The notes: generated by a model not told the origin, from the sequence alone. DNA of 64,000 nt from Bradyrhizobium frederickii (GCF_004570865.1 NZ_SPQS01000004.1:124001-188000), one strand, 5' to 3'. Positions 9,683 through 17,970 are shown, counted from the first letter of the stretch. Made by a program: numbers and translations.

Positions 9683-10333
9683 CTAGATCCTCGTCAGACC
9701 GCACGTCGCGGCGAGCCGCACCAGCTGCGCATCCGTGCGTGCGCCGGTCTTGGTCTTGATCAGGTAGTGATAGTTCTGCACCGTCTTCACACTGAGATTG
9801 AGATACGCCGCGATCTGCTCGGTGGTGGCGCCGCCGGCGAACTGGCGCAGGATCTCGATCTCGCGTTCCCCCAACTGATCCAGCACTGAACCCGACGACA
9901 GGCTGTCCTCGGCGAGGACATGCGCGATGTCGTCGCTCATGGCACGCTCGCCGCGGGCGACGGCCCGGATGGCGCCGACCACGGCGGACGGCTCGCTGCT
10001 CTTGGTGACGAAGCCGCTGGCGCCGGCGCCGAAGGCGGCTTTCACCAGCACGGCCTCGTTGTGCATGGTGAAGACGAGGATCCGCGCCCGCGGGCTGCGG
10101 GCGCGGATATTGCGGATCGCCTCCAGCCCGCTCGCGCCCGGCATCGAGATGTCGAGCACCACGACATCGGGGTCATGCGCCTTGAAGGCGCCATAGGCGT
10201 CCGCGGCGTTGTCGGCTTCCGCCACGACATGCAGATCGCCCTGGCTTTCCAGCACGCGCCGGTAGCCTTGCCGGACGATCGGATGGTCGTCGACCAGCAG
10301 CACGGAGATGCCTGTTGCTGCGACCTCGCTCAT
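9683..10333 (-). CDS. NarL/FixJ-type response regulator
   Basis: This 216-residue protein has a receiver domain (VLLVDDHP at residues 11-18, phospho-acceptor Asp61 in VVVLDISMPG) and a C-terminal LuxR-type helix-turn-helix (LGEREIEILRQFAGG through LSVKTVQNYHYLI). It should bind DNA when phosphorylated by the kinase encoded immediately upstream, whose stop codon is seven bases before this start. GAGG lies six bases before the ATG at 10333. The kinase-regulator layout resembles MoxYX of methylotrophs, but no methanol genes are nearby. Confidence 0.92.
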   Translation of the reverse strand: MSEVAATGISVLLVDDHPIVRQGYRRVLESQGDLHVVAEADNAADAYGAFKAHDPDVVVLDISMPGASGLEAIRNIRARSPRARILVFTMHNEAVLVKAAFGAGASGFVTKSSEPSAVVGAIRAVARGERAMSDDIAHVLAEDSLSSGSVLDQLGEREIEILRQFAGGATTEQIAAYLNLSVKTVQNYHYLIKTKTGARTDAQLVRLAATCGLTRI

Positions 10334-10340
10334 GTCGACC

Positions 10341-11711
10341 TCACGCGGCGAGCGGGATGGTGGCGGCGACGCTGAGGCCGCCGCGGGCAGGCAGGATCGA
10401 GAGCGATCCGCCGGCCGCATTGACGCGCTCGCGGATGCCGGTGAGGCCGAAGCCGGCCGACTGTGCGACGCGCGCCGCATCGCCGCCGCCGTCGTCCTCG
10501 ACCCGGATCAGCAGCGCGTTGTCGTCGCCGGTCCGTCGTTCGATGCGCAAGGAAATCTCGCGGGCCGCGCTGTGACGCAGCGCGTTGGTCAGGCATTCCT
10601 GCGCCACGCGATAGGCTGTGGTGGCGGCCGCTCCCCGCACGTCCGTCAGGTCGCCTCTGAGGTCGAGCCGGATCGTCGGCCGCGCCGCGCTCTGCGAGCG
10701 CCAGCTGTCGACGAGATTGACGAGGCTCGCCTCGAGCCCGAGCTCCTCGGGCAGAGGATTGCGCAGGCGCTTCAGCGCATCGCGGAGCGAGGCCATCAGG
10801 TGATGGGTGGCCTGCGAGATCATCCGCGCATCCTGTGCGATGCCGATGTCGGCGTTTCCCTTCTTGCTCGCCGTCTCGATCGTGTTGGCGAAGGCGAGAA
10901 TGGCGGACAGATTCTGCCCGAACTCGTCGTGCAGCTCGCGGGCGAGGGCGCGGCGCTCGTCCTCGCGGATCTCGATCAGGCGCCGCGTCAGCGCGGCGCG
11001 CTGCTCGGTGGCTTCCTCCAGGCGGTCGCCGAGCTCCTCGACGGCGCCGCCGATCATCGCCAGCTCCATCGAGCGGAAGCGCGGCAGTCTGGTGCGATAT
11101 TGTCCGCGCGCCATGCGCTGCAGCGCCGTCACGATCGCGCGCGCCGGGGCCAGCGCATGCGCAATCGCGAGCGATGCCAGCACTGCGATCGCCGCCGCCA
11201 TCAACAGCGCCACATCGATCACGTTGAGGATGTATTCCCAGGCGAGCGAGATCGCGGCGGCGGCATCCGGCGTCGCGACCACGGTGCCGGCGGAAGCGGC
11301 GCGGGGACTGACGGGCCGCACCACCTCGGCGTGGCTGCCGAGGAAAATCGGCACGATCGCGGCGAACCAGCGCGGCGGAGTCTTGCCCAGCCCCTCGCTC
11401 TGGCCGCAGAGCGGCTTCTCGAATGCCGCGGCGGGCTGGAACTCGACGCAGACGCCGGGCGCGATCAGCTTCATGGTCTCCAGGGTGCGCCAGTCCGGAA
11501 CGGGCAGGATATGCTCGCGGGCCCTGCTGCTACGCAACAAAAGCTCGCGCCAATAAAGCGCCTGAAGCGCCTGCGCGACCCGCTGCGCCGAGGCTGCGGT
11601 CGACCGATCGACGCTGCGATAGGCATCGAACGTGGCCCAAATGGTTGCCGCGCCAAGGCACAGGGCCACGATGAGCAGCAGACGGGCGACAAGCTGAAGC
11701 ACGAGGCGCAT
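10341..11711 (-). CDS. DegS/UhpB-type sensor histidine kinase (MoxY-like)
   Basis: This 456-residue membrane kinase has TM1 at about residues 5-25, a periplasmic domain (about 30-155, including a YWRELLLRSSRAREH segment that recalls LapD/MoxY N-terminal domains), TM2 at about 165-188, and a HAMP-like linker. HisKA_3 carries His261 in ARELHDEFGQ, and a HATPase domain follows (AQECLTNALRHSAA N-box, VEDDGGG and GFGLTGIRERV G-boxes). It would phosphorylate the adjacent NarL-type regulator. The start at 11711 has GAGGG seven bases upstream. The stimulus is unknown. It is divergent from the proton-channel cluster across 200 bp. Confidence 0.92.
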   Translation of the reverse strand: MRLVLQLVARLLLIVALCLGAATIWATFDAYRSVDRSTAASAQRVAQALQALYWRELLLRSSRAREHILPVPDWRTLETMKLIAPGVCVEFQPAAAFEKPLCGQSEGLGKTPPRWFAAIVPIFLGSHAEVVRPVSPRAASAGTVVATPDAAAAISLAWEYILNVIDVALLMAAAIAVLASLAIAHALAPARAIVTALQRMARGQYRTRLPRFRSMELAMIGGAVEELGDRLEEATEQRAALTRRLIEIREDERRALARELHDEFGQNLSAILAFANTIETASKKGNADIGIAQDARMISQATHHLMASLRDALKRLRNPLPEELGLEASLVNLVDSWRSQSAARPTIRLDLRGDLTDVRGAAATTAYRVAQECLTNALRHSAAREISLRIERRTGDDNALLIRVEDDGGGDAARVAQSAGFGLTGIRERVNAAGGSLSILPARGGLSVAATIPLAA

Positions 11712-11830
11712 GCGATCACCCTCGACGTTTGATAAGGTCAGCCTAACAACGCCGCCGCGCCTTGCCAATTGCGGGGTTCGGCAGGATTGCAGCTCGGGCA
11801 AATTTCCCAAGCCGGATTGGGCATGGGTCT

Positions 11831-11860
11831 TTGGACCTGATACGGCCGCTTTGATCTAAT
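11831..11860 (+). promoter_or_regulatory. Candidate promoter of the channel-kinase cluster
   Basis: TTGGAC (11831-11836) and TCTAAT (11855-11860) are separated by 18 bp, about 50 bp before the ATG at 11912. This is the best sigma-70-like pair in the 200-bp divergent region. No clear operator is seen. Confidence 0.4.
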
Positions 11861-11911
11861 CGGGTGGAAATCTTGATGGGCCAATCGTTGCGGCCCGAGG
11901 AGCGTTGCAGC

Positions 11912-12694
11912 ATGAGTTCGATGACGATTGGACCGATCGCGCCGGCCGCGACCGACCCGTCCGAGCGCAGCGCGCTCCTGTTCTGGATGATCTTTACCGG
12001 ACTTTCGATCTTCGCCGTCGTGCTGCTGTGGCGGTTCGGCCTGATCCATCTGATGCTGACCTCTGACCGCACCTACATCTCCAGCGTCATCGCGCTGCTC
12101 TACGTCGTCACCTGCGGCCATTGCTTCCTGCGCACGCGGGCGATCGCGCGGGAGGGCGCGGCGGCGCGGCGCTGCCGGGCGGCGCTCGCGGCCCCCGATG
12201 GCGGCAAGGTGCTCGATGCGCGTGCGGCGGCGTTGCCGCGCGGGTTGGTGCGGGATCACATCGAAAGCCTGGTGACCAAGGCCGCGGCGCAGGATTTTCG
12301 CCCGGTGGATCAGACGCTGCTGCTGCGAAATCTCGCCGATCGGCTGCGCGGCTCCAACGGGTTCGGCGCCTTCGTCTCCGACACGCTGATGAAGCTCGGC
12401 CTGCTCGGCACCATCATCGGCTTCATCATCATGCTGGCACCGATCGCGGGGCTCGATGCCGCCGACAAGGTCGCGATGCGCTCCTCGATGGGGCTGATGA
12501 GCGACGGCATGGCGGTCGCGATGTACACGACGCTCGCCGGCCTCGTCGGCTCGATCCTGGTCCGCATCCAGTATTACATGCTGGATGCGGCGACCCAGCG
12601 CGTGTTCTCGGATGCGGTGGTGCTGACCGAGACCTATGTGACGCCGGTGCTCGAGCGCAAGGGCGCGGCAATCAAGGGCGCCACCCCGTCATGA
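11912..12694 (+). CDS. MotA/TolQ/ExbB-family channel protein
   Basis: This 260-residue inner-membrane protein has four predicted helices (about 22-45, 52-70, 157-176, 195-215) and a cytoplasmic loop between helices 2 and 3. The motif TLMKLGLLGTIIGFIIML matches the third helix of TolQ/ExbB/MotA proteins, and VAMYTTLAGLVGSIL matches the fourth. Such proteins form proton channels with an ExbD/TolR/MotB partner. The ATG at 11912 is preferred because GAGGAG lies nine bases upstream. It overlaps the next gene by four bases (ATGA). The usual ExbD/TolR partner is absent and the next gene takes its position. Confidence 0.85.
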   Translation: MSSMTIGPIAPAATDPSERSALLFWMIFTGLSIFAVVLLWRFGLIHLMLTSDRTYISSVIALLYVVTCGHCFLRTRAIAREGAAARRCRAALAAPDGGKVLDARAAALPRGLVRDHIESLVTKAAAQDFRPVDQTLLLRNLADRLRGSNGFGAFVSDTLMKLGLLGTIIGFIIMLAPIAGLDAADKVAMRSSMGLMSDGMAVAMYTTLAGLVGSILVRIQYYMLDAATQRVFSDAVVLTETYVTPVLERKGAAIKGATPS

Positions 12695-13377
12695 TGGATG
12701 ATTTCGGCCTCTATCCGCGCGAGGAGCCGTTCGACCCTCTGGGCGTGATGCTGTTCAAGGCGCTCCAGGTGATCGCGTTCCTGTTCTTCCTGGCGCTGCT
12801 CGCGGTCTCTCCGGATGCCAAGGAGGGCAAGATCGACTCCAAGGCCGAGTTCATGATCACGTTGGACTGGCCGGACAATCACCCCGATGATCTCGACCTG
12901 TTCGTGCAGGATCCCGCCGGCAACATCGCCTGGTACCGCCACCGCGAGGCCGGCTTCCTCACCCTCGACCGCGACGACCGCGGCGGGGCCAACGACTTCA
13001 TCATGGTCGCCGGCAAGAGGGTCGCCTCGCCGATCCGCGAGGAGATCGTCACGGTGCGCGGTGTCCTCGCCGGCGAATACACCGTCAACGTCTCGCATTT
13101 CGTGGCCACGACCGGTGAGCCCGTCACGGCCAACGTGAAGGTGCAGAAGCTCAATCCGACGGCGCAGGTGGTGTTCGACAACAAGTTCACGCTCGACCAC
13201 ACCGGCGACGAGAAGACCGCGGTGCGGTTCCGGATCGATGCCGAAGGCAAGGTCGTCAACGTGGACCAGCGTCCGAAATCGCTGCTGGAGACGTTCCGCA
13301 GCGGCTGGCGCAACGGCGCCGATCTCGATCCGAGGACCGGTGTGAGCAGGAATCCTGTGAGGATACGCCGTGACTGA
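12691..13377 (+). CDS. Membrane-anchored beta-rich protein in ExbD position
   Basis: This 228-residue protein has one N-terminal membrane helix (about residues 22-41) and then a periplasmic beta-rich domain. ITLDWPDNHPDDLDLFVQDP and the following aromatic/glycine run resemble DUF2135-like modules, in which an Asp-Leu-Asp-Leu segment is typical. It is not a recognisable ExbD/TolR, yet it has the same topology and the same genomic position directly after the channel gene, so it may be that channel's periplasmic partner (inference). Start ATG at 12691 overlaps the preceding stop; its stop overlaps the next gene by eight bases, implying translational coupling. Confidence 0.72.
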   Translation: MMDDFGLYPREEPFDPLGVMLFKALQVIAFLFFLALLAVSPDAKEGKIDSKAEFMITLDWPDNHPDDLDLFVQDPAGNIAWYRHREAGFLTLDRDDRGGANDFIMVAGKRVASPIREEIVTVRGVLAGEYTVNVSHFVATTGEPVTANVKVQKLNPTAQVVFDNKFTLDHTGDEKTAVRFRIDAEGKVVNVDQRPKSLLETFRSGWRNGADLDPRTGVSRNPVRIRRD

Positions 13378-13975
13378 TCTGCAGACCGTCATCCTGACGC
13401 TGTCGGTCGCTTACGCCGTGATCGGCGCGCTGCTGCTGGTCGTGCTGGTCTATGCGCGGCTGCACTGGTCGCTGAAGGCGGTCGCGGTGATCGTGACCAG
13501 CGCCTTCTATGTCGTCAGCTTCACCGAGATGCGCGGGCTGCTCGGCTGGGCCAGTTCCGACCGGCTGCCGGCGACCTTCAAGCTGCTGAAGGCCCGCATC
13601 GTCGAGCCGCATTCGCTTCAGGGCGATCGCGGCTCGATCTATCTCTGGGTCGAGCAGCTCGACGAGGACAATCGTCCGAGCGGTATCCCGCGGGCCTTCC
13701 GCGTGCCCTACAACGACAGGCTCGCCGACAAGACCCATGCCGCGGAGAACGAGATCGCACTCGGACATCCGCAAGGCGGCCGCGCCGCCGATTTCGGCGG
13801 CGGCGATGGCAGCCTGATCGACCTGGTCCGCGAATATGTGACGCCCAAGACGATCTTGGAGACGAGCGGCGGCGATTCCTCGACCGGCGAGTTCACCGCC
13901 CCGCCGGCCGGCGCGCAAGGCGCCGTGTTCACCCCGCTGCCGCCGCCCCGAATGCCCCCGAAGGACGAGCAATAG
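13370..13975 (+). CDS. Small membrane protein of the channel-kinase cluster
   Basis: This 201-residue protein of no recognised family has two N-terminal membrane helices (about residues 5-29 and 34-55). A soluble region follows, with a Gly/Asp-rich middle and a proline-rich C-terminus (FTPLPPPRMPPKDEQ). The start lies inside the end of the preceding gene, indicating coupled translation, so it likely works with the channel and the beta-rich protein. Whether the soluble part faces cytoplasm or periplasm cannot be decided with confidence. Confidence 0.7.
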   Translation: MTDLQTVILTLSVAYAVIGALLLVVLVYARLHWSLKAVAVIVTSAFYVVSFTEMRGLLGWASSDRLPATFKLLKARIVEPHSLQGDRGSIYLWVEQLDEDNRPSGIPRAFRVPYNDRLADKTHAAENEIALGHPQGGRAADFGGGDGSLIDLVREYVTPKTILETSGGDSSTGEFTAPPAGAQGAVFTPLPPPRMPPKDEQ

Positions 13976-14031
13976 GCTCGTCACCATCGCCCGCAGGGCG
14001 CTGGCAATCCGTGTGGCGCTGGCGCATCTTC

Positions 14032-14059
14032 TTGACCTCCCTCAATTTGGCCCTATCGG
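14032..14059 (+). promoter_or_regulatory. Candidate internal promoter before phosphatase-kinase pair
   Basis: TTGACC (14032-14037) and TATCGG (14054-14059) are 16 bp apart, in the 115-bp gap that precedes the GTG start at 14091. The last two genes could therefore be expressed separately from the first three. Confidence 0.4.
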
Positions 14060-14090
14060 CCTTCAATAAGAATTCGAGGGTGGAGGGTGT

Positions 14091-14831
14091 GTGCTCCTAG
14101 CTGTCTTTTCGGATATCCATGGCAACCGGCAGGCCTTCGAGGCCTGCCTGAAGGTCGCCCGTGCGAAGGGCGCGGAGCAATTCGTCCTGCTCGGCGATTT
14201 CGTCGGCTATGGCGCCGATCCCGAATGGGTTGTGGATACCGCGATGGAGCTCGTTGCCCAAGGTGCTGTCGCCGTGCGCGGCAATCACGACCAGGCGGTC
14301 AATTCCTCCGCAGAGACGATGAACGCCGAGGCGCAGGTCGCGATCGAATGGACCCGTGGCCGGCTTGACACCGCGCAGCGGCGGTTTCTGACCGAATTGC
14401 CGATGCTGGTCGAGGACGGCGATCGGCTCTTCGTGCATTCGGAAGCCTCACACCCCCAGCGCTGGCACTATGTCCGCTCGACGGTGGAGGCCGCCAAGAG
14501 CCTGATCGCGACACCGGCCCATGTCACGTTCTGCGGCCATGTCCATCGTCCCGCGCTCTATTCGATGTCGGTGACGGCAAAGATGACGAGCTTCGTGCCG
14601 AAGACCGACGTCCCGGTGCAGCTCTTGCGCGGACGGCAATGGCTCGCCGTGCTCGGCTCGGTCGGCCAGCCCCGCGACGGCGATCCGTCGGCAGCTTTCG
14701 TCTTGTTCGACACCGAATCGTGCCAGATCACCTATTGCCGCGCGCCCTATGACGTCGCGACCGCGGCGGGCAGAATTCGCGACAACGGTCTGCCGCATTG
14801 GCTCGCCGACCGGCTCTCGCAGGGGCGCTGA
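14091..14831 (+). CDS. Calcineurin-like metallophosphoesterase
   Basis: This 246-residue two-metal phosphoesterase carries the expected motif set in order: SDIHGN (residues 7-12), GDFVGYGADP (35-44), GNHD, and GHVHRP. The YfcE/ApaH-like layout does not identify its substrate, which could be a phosphoprotein, a nucleotide or a phosphodiester. It has no signal peptide, so it is cytoplasmic. The start is GTG at 14091 after GAGGGTGGAGGG. The kinase gene begins five bases after its stop, so an antagonistic kinase-phosphatase pair is a reasonable inference. Confidence 0.88.
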   Translation: MLLAVFSDIHGNRQAFEACLKVARAKGAEQFVLLGDFVGYGADPEWVVDTAMELVAQGAVAVRGNHDQAVNSSAETMNAEAQVAIEWTRGRLDTAQRRFLTELPMLVEDGDRLFVHSEASHPQRWHYVRSTVEAAKSLIATPAHVTFCGHVHRPALYSMSVTAKMTSFVPKTDVPVQLLRGRQWLAVLGSVGQPRDGDPSAAFVLFDTESCQITYCRAPYDVATAAGRIRDNGLPHWLADRLSQGR

Positions 14832-14836
14832 AGGCA

Positions 14837-16288
14837 ATGCCGAAGCCTCTGGTCAAATCCGGCGCGGTGATCGATGGCTACACCATCGGCGAACGCGTTC
14901 ATGCCGGCGGCATGGCGACGCTGTGGACCGTCACCCATCCCGGCATCGACGTGCCGCTGCTGATGAAGATCCCGCGGGTCTCGGAGGGCGAGGACCCCGC
15001 CGCGATCGTCTCCTTCGAGATGGAGATGATGATCCTGCCGCGGCTCGCGGGCCCGCACGTCCCCACCTGCTTCGGCACCGGCGATTTCGCGCACCAGGCC
15101 TATGTCGTGATCGAGCGCATCGGTGGCGCCACGCTCTATAAGCGGCTGCCCGAGCTGCCGTTGCCCTATGACGAAGCGCGGCAGCTCGTCGCCAGGATCG
15201 CGAGCGCGCTGGCCGATCTACACCGGCAGAACGTGATCCATCACGACATCAAGCCGAGCAGCATCATGTTCCGCGAGAGCGGCGAGGCCGTGCTGATTGA
15301 TTACGGCCTGTCGCATCACAATTACCTGCCGGATCTGTTGCAGGCGGAGTTCCGCCTGCCTTACGGCACTGCGCCCTACATGGCACCCGAGCGGCTGTCG
15401 GGCGTGCGCGACGATCCCCGCAGCGACCTGTTTTCGCTCGGCGTGCTGCTGTATTTCTTCACCACAGGCGAGCGGCCGTTCGGCGAGGGCGAGACGCTGC
15501 GCGCGATGCGGCGCCGGCTGTGGCGCGATCCGCATCCGCCGCGCAAGCTCTGCCCCGACTATCCGCCCTGGCTCCAGGAGGTGGTGCTGCGGTGTCTCGA
15601 GATCGAACCGGTGTGGCGCTATCCGACGGCGTCCCAGCTCGCCTTCGATCTTACCCATCCCGACCAGGTCAAGCTCACCACGCGCTCGGAGCGGGTCAAA
15701 CGCGACCCGCTCAGCGTCGCCTGGCGTCGCCGCTTCAATCTGGGCGTCATGGCGCCGCACGCGAAATCGGATGTCGCCGCCCAGATCGCATCGAGCCCGA
15801 TTCTTGCTGTCGCGCTCGACACGGTCGAAGGCGCACCGGAGCTCAACGAGGCGCTGCGCGTGACCACCGAGCGCATCCTCGCCACCCTGCCGTCGGCGCG
15901 GCTCGCCTGCGTCAACGTGCTCAAGCTGAGCCGGATCGCGGTCGACCGTACCTTGGACGAGCAGGGGTCCAACAAGCATATCGACCGCCTGGTCGCGCTC
16001 CGGCATTGGGCGATGCCGCTCAAATTGGATGAGAGCCGGCTGACGGCTCATGTGCTGGAGGCGGTTGATCCCGCCGCCGCGATCCTGGAATTCGCCGAGG
16101 TCAACCAGGTCGACCACGTCATCATCGGAGCGCGGCAAGACTCATTCAGGCGCACGCTGCTCGGCAGCGTATCGGCCAAGGTCGCTGCGGAAGCCAGGTG
16201 CACCGTCACGGTGGTGCGGCCGCCGCGGATGGCTGGCGACGCCGGCGAGTCCGATGCCGGCGAAGCACCGGGCGAAGCACCGGCATAG
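14837..16288 (+). CDS. Ser/Thr protein kinase fused to universal stress protein domain
   Basis: This 483-residue cytoplasmic fusion has a eukaryotic-type kinase domain (about residues 12-280). Lys44 in LLMKIP, catalytic Asp137 in IHHDIKPSS, Asp155 in IDYG (DFG equivalent) and APYMAPERLSG are visible. The Asn that normally follows the catalytic loop by five residues is Ser142, which is unusual. A UspA-like domain (about 315-470) ends in DHVIIGARQDSF and GSVSAKVAAEARCTVTVVRP, the nucleotide-binding pattern of Usp proteins. It likely couples a stress or nucleotide signal to phosphorylation within this cluster. It starts five bases after the phosphatase gene. Confidence 0.9.
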   Translation: MPKPLVKSGAVIDGYTIGERVHAGGMATLWTVTHPGIDVPLLMKIPRVSEGEDPAAIVSFEMEMMILPRLAGPHVPTCFGTGDFAHQAYVVIERIGGATLYKRLPELPLPYDEARQLVARIASALADLHRQNVIHHDIKPSSIMFRESGEAVLIDYGLSHHNYLPDLLQAEFRLPYGTAPYMAPERLSGVRDDPRSDLFSLGVLLYFFTTGERPFGEGETLRAMRRRLWRDPHPPRKLCPDYPPWLQEVVLRCLEIEPVWRYPTASQLAFDLTHPDQVKLTTRSERVKRDPLSVAWRRRFNLGVMAPHAKSDVAAQIASSPILAVALDTVEGAPELNEALRVTTERILATLPSARLACVNVLKLSRIAVDRTLDEQGSNKHIDRLVALRHWAMPLKLDESRLTAHVLEAVDPAAAILEFAEVNQVDHVIIGARQDSFRRTLLGSVSAKVAAEARCTVTVVRPPRMAGDAGESDAGEAPGEAPA

Positions 16289-16314
16289 GCTGCCTGCCGA
16301 CTTGAACGGGTGGA

Positions 16315-16503
16315 TCAGGCGTGGGCGGACTGAGCGAGCCGCTTGCGGCGGATCGGCCAGGAGAATTGCGGGCCGGGCTCGCCGTGATCCGCGCTGCCGC
16401 CGAAATACTGAATGATCTCGCGGCAGGGCTCGCAATTGAACAGGTTACGCGACGCGGATGCCTTGGTCATTTCCTTCAGGCAGTTCGGGCAGTGCGGTTT
16501 CAT
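16315..16503 (-). CDS. Small zinc-ribbon-like protein
   Basis: This 62-residue protein has MKPHCPNCLKEMTKA at the start and LFNCEPCREI later. The two CxxC pairs are consistent with a single zinc site. The rest is short and basic. The function is unknown; such ribbons occur in nucleic-acid or protein-binding small proteins. It lies convergent to the kinase gene with a 26-bp gap. Confidence 0.65.
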   Translation of the reverse strand: MKPHCPNCLKEMTKASASRNLFNCEPCREIIQYFGGSADHGEPGPQFSWPIRRKRLAQSAHA

Positions 16504-16526
16504 GGGTAAGTCCGAAAAAAGAAGTG

Positions 16527-16706
16527 TCAGTGTCGGTGCTGCGAGGCCAACGAATGATCGAGGTCCGTCGTGTCGAGCCTGACGTCGCCGTCCATCGCCC
16601 CATCGGTGCGCTCGAGGCGGCCGAAGAAATAATCAAGGCCCGGATGCGGACGGCGCGGGATCCGGCACCTGCGCTTCGGCTGGCGCTTCACGAGCGTGAT
16701 CTGCAT
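16527..16706 (-). CDS. Small basic protein, unknown
   Basis: A 59-residue frame starts at an ATG five bases after the stop of the tiny membrane protein gene, suggesting coupling. The N-terminus is very basic (MQITLVKRQPKRRCRIPRRP) and the C-terminus acidic then His-rich. No family is recognised and there is only a weak GGGG ribosome site, so this is a tentative gene. Confidence 0.4.
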   Translation of the reverse strand: MQITLVKRQPKRRCRIPRRPHPGLDYFFGRLERTDGAMDGDVRLDTTDLDHSLASQHRH

Positions 16707-16711
16707 GGCGC

Positions 16712-16855
16712 TCAACCCCGACGACGATGAAGCTGGATGACGCGGGCAGGGGTCTTGGCCTTCACCGGTCGCGCCACATACAGGCTGCGGGCCGCAATCG
16801 CCGCATTGAACGCCAACCACAACGCTACGCCAGTCCAGAGCAGGATCGCCGTCAT
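16712..16855 (-). CDS. Tiny single-span membrane protein
   Basis: A 47-residue frame begins MTAILLWTGVALWLAFNAAI, a clear membrane helix, followed by a basic tail. The ATG at 16855 has a strong GGGAGG site six bases upstream, which is the main reason for calling it. Function unknown. It may form a two-gene unit with the basic small protein just downstream. Confidence 0.6.
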   Translation of the reverse strand: MTAILLWTGVALWLAFNAAIAARSLYVARPVKAKTPARVIQLHRRRG

Positions 16856-17018
16856 GATGTCCTCCCGTCAAAAGCAGGCAGGAATCACTTGCGGTGATTT
16901 GCGCGAATCAGTGAAGCCCGGATGAGTACGGATCAAGACTGCAATTTTAGGCATTGCGCATTGCAACACCCGTAAGAGCCGCAGATTTTTCTGCGGTCCG
17001 CCTGGGTCCTGATGCAGC

Positions 17019-17720
17019 TCAAATCGCTTCGCCGCGGGCCCCTAGCGCCGCGTTGCGGATCGCGGCGATGTTGGCCTTGTAGGCATCCTGCGTGCCGCCC
17101 CGGAATACGGATGTGCCGGCGACGAAGGCGTTGGCGCCGGCCGCAGCCAGCGCGCCGGCGACATCGGGGCCGACCCCGCCGTCGACCTCGATGTCGATCG
17201 GGCGTCCCGCCGTCATCGCGCGGATGTCGCGGATCTTTCCGATCGCGGAGGGAATGAAGGCCTGGCCGCCGAAGCCGGGATTGACCGACATCACCAGCAC
17301 GAGGTCGACGAGATCGAGCACGTATTCGAGCGCGCTGACCGGCGTGCCTGGATTGAGCGAGACCCCGGCCTTCTTGCCGAGCGCGCGGATCGCCTGCAGC
17401 GAGCGGTGCAGATGGGGGCCGGCCTCCGCATGCACGGTGATGTGGTCGCAGCCGGCTTTCGCAAAGGCCTCGAGATAGGGGTCACACGGCGAGATCATCA
17501 GATGCGCATCGAACACCTTCTTCGTGTGCGGGCGCATCGCCTTGATGATGTCGGGACCGTAGGAAATGTTGGGAACGAAGTGACCGTCCATCACGTCGAG
17601 ATGGATCCAGTCGGCGCCGGCGGCGTCCACGGCGCGCACCTCCTCGCCGAGCCTGGAGAAATCCGAAGCCAGAATCGAGGGCGCGATGGCCAGGGGGCGT
17701 GGGGCGAAGGCTTGGGTCAT
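17019..17720 (-). CDS. rpe: Ribulose-phosphate 3-epimerase
   Basis: This 233-residue TIM-barrel enzyme interconverts ribulose 5-phosphate and xylulose 5-phosphate in the pentose phosphate and Calvin cycles. Characteristic segments are [53 protein letters not shown] and the phosphate-binding DIEVDGGV region; the metal-binding His and Asp residues are in these. The ATG at 17720 is chosen over an upstream frame extension. It lies alone on this strand. Confidence 0.96.
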   Translation of the reverse strand: MTQAFAPRPLAIAPSILASDFSRLGEEVRAVDAAGADWIHLDVMDGHFVPNISYGPDIIKAMRPHTKKVFDAHLMISPCDPYLEAFAKAGCDHITVHAEAGPHLHRSLQAIRALGKKAGVSLNPGTPVSALEYVLDLVDLVLVMSVNPGFGGQAFIPSAIGKIRDIRAMTAGRPIDIEVDGGVGPDVAGALAAAGANAFVAGTSVFRGGTQDAYKANIAAIRNAALGARGEAI

Positions 17721-17899
17721 GGCGGTTTCCCGTGGCGGCCGTGAAAGATGGGCCTCGCCTAACATGGGCCTCCATGGCGGGCAATGCAGGGTAGGCGCGC
17801 TTGCTGTGGGCGGAAAATTCTGCCGCGGCCGGCACGAATTGCCGGTGTTCCCCGGCCGTCCAAGGCGCGGCGGAGCCGGATTTCATTGAACTTTTTGCG

Positions 17900-17916
17900 C
17901 TGGCACGACGCTTGCT
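17900..17916 (+). promoter_or_regulatory. Sigma-54 (RpoN) promoter
   Basis: CTGGCACG (17900-17907), four bases, then TTGCT (17912-17916) matches the consensus YTGGCACG-N4-TTGCW at every position. The conserved GG and GC are exactly 12 bp apart. The expected transcript would start near 17927, leaving a leader of about 44 nt before the ATG at 17971. It lies in the intergenic region between rpe and the EF-hand gene. Confidence 0.8.
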
Positions 17917-17970
17917 GACATCGCCTGCAGAACATTGGCCGCGGCATGCCGCATCGGTTGGAGTTGTGCA

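Noticed and set aside
11912-13975. Zorya-type anti-phage system
   Set aside because: The MotA-like gene recalls ZorA, but there is no OmpA/MotB-like ZorB, helicase or nuclease in the neighbourhood.
16458-16730. Plus-strand frame opposite the small basic and membrane proteins
   Set aside because: The minus-strand frame at 16712-16855 has a strong ribosome site and a membrane helix; the plus frame has neither.
16979-16996. Hairpin CCGCAGA-TTTT-TCTGCGG after rpe
   Set aside because: Perfect stem, but no T-run follows on either strand, so I do not call it a terminator.
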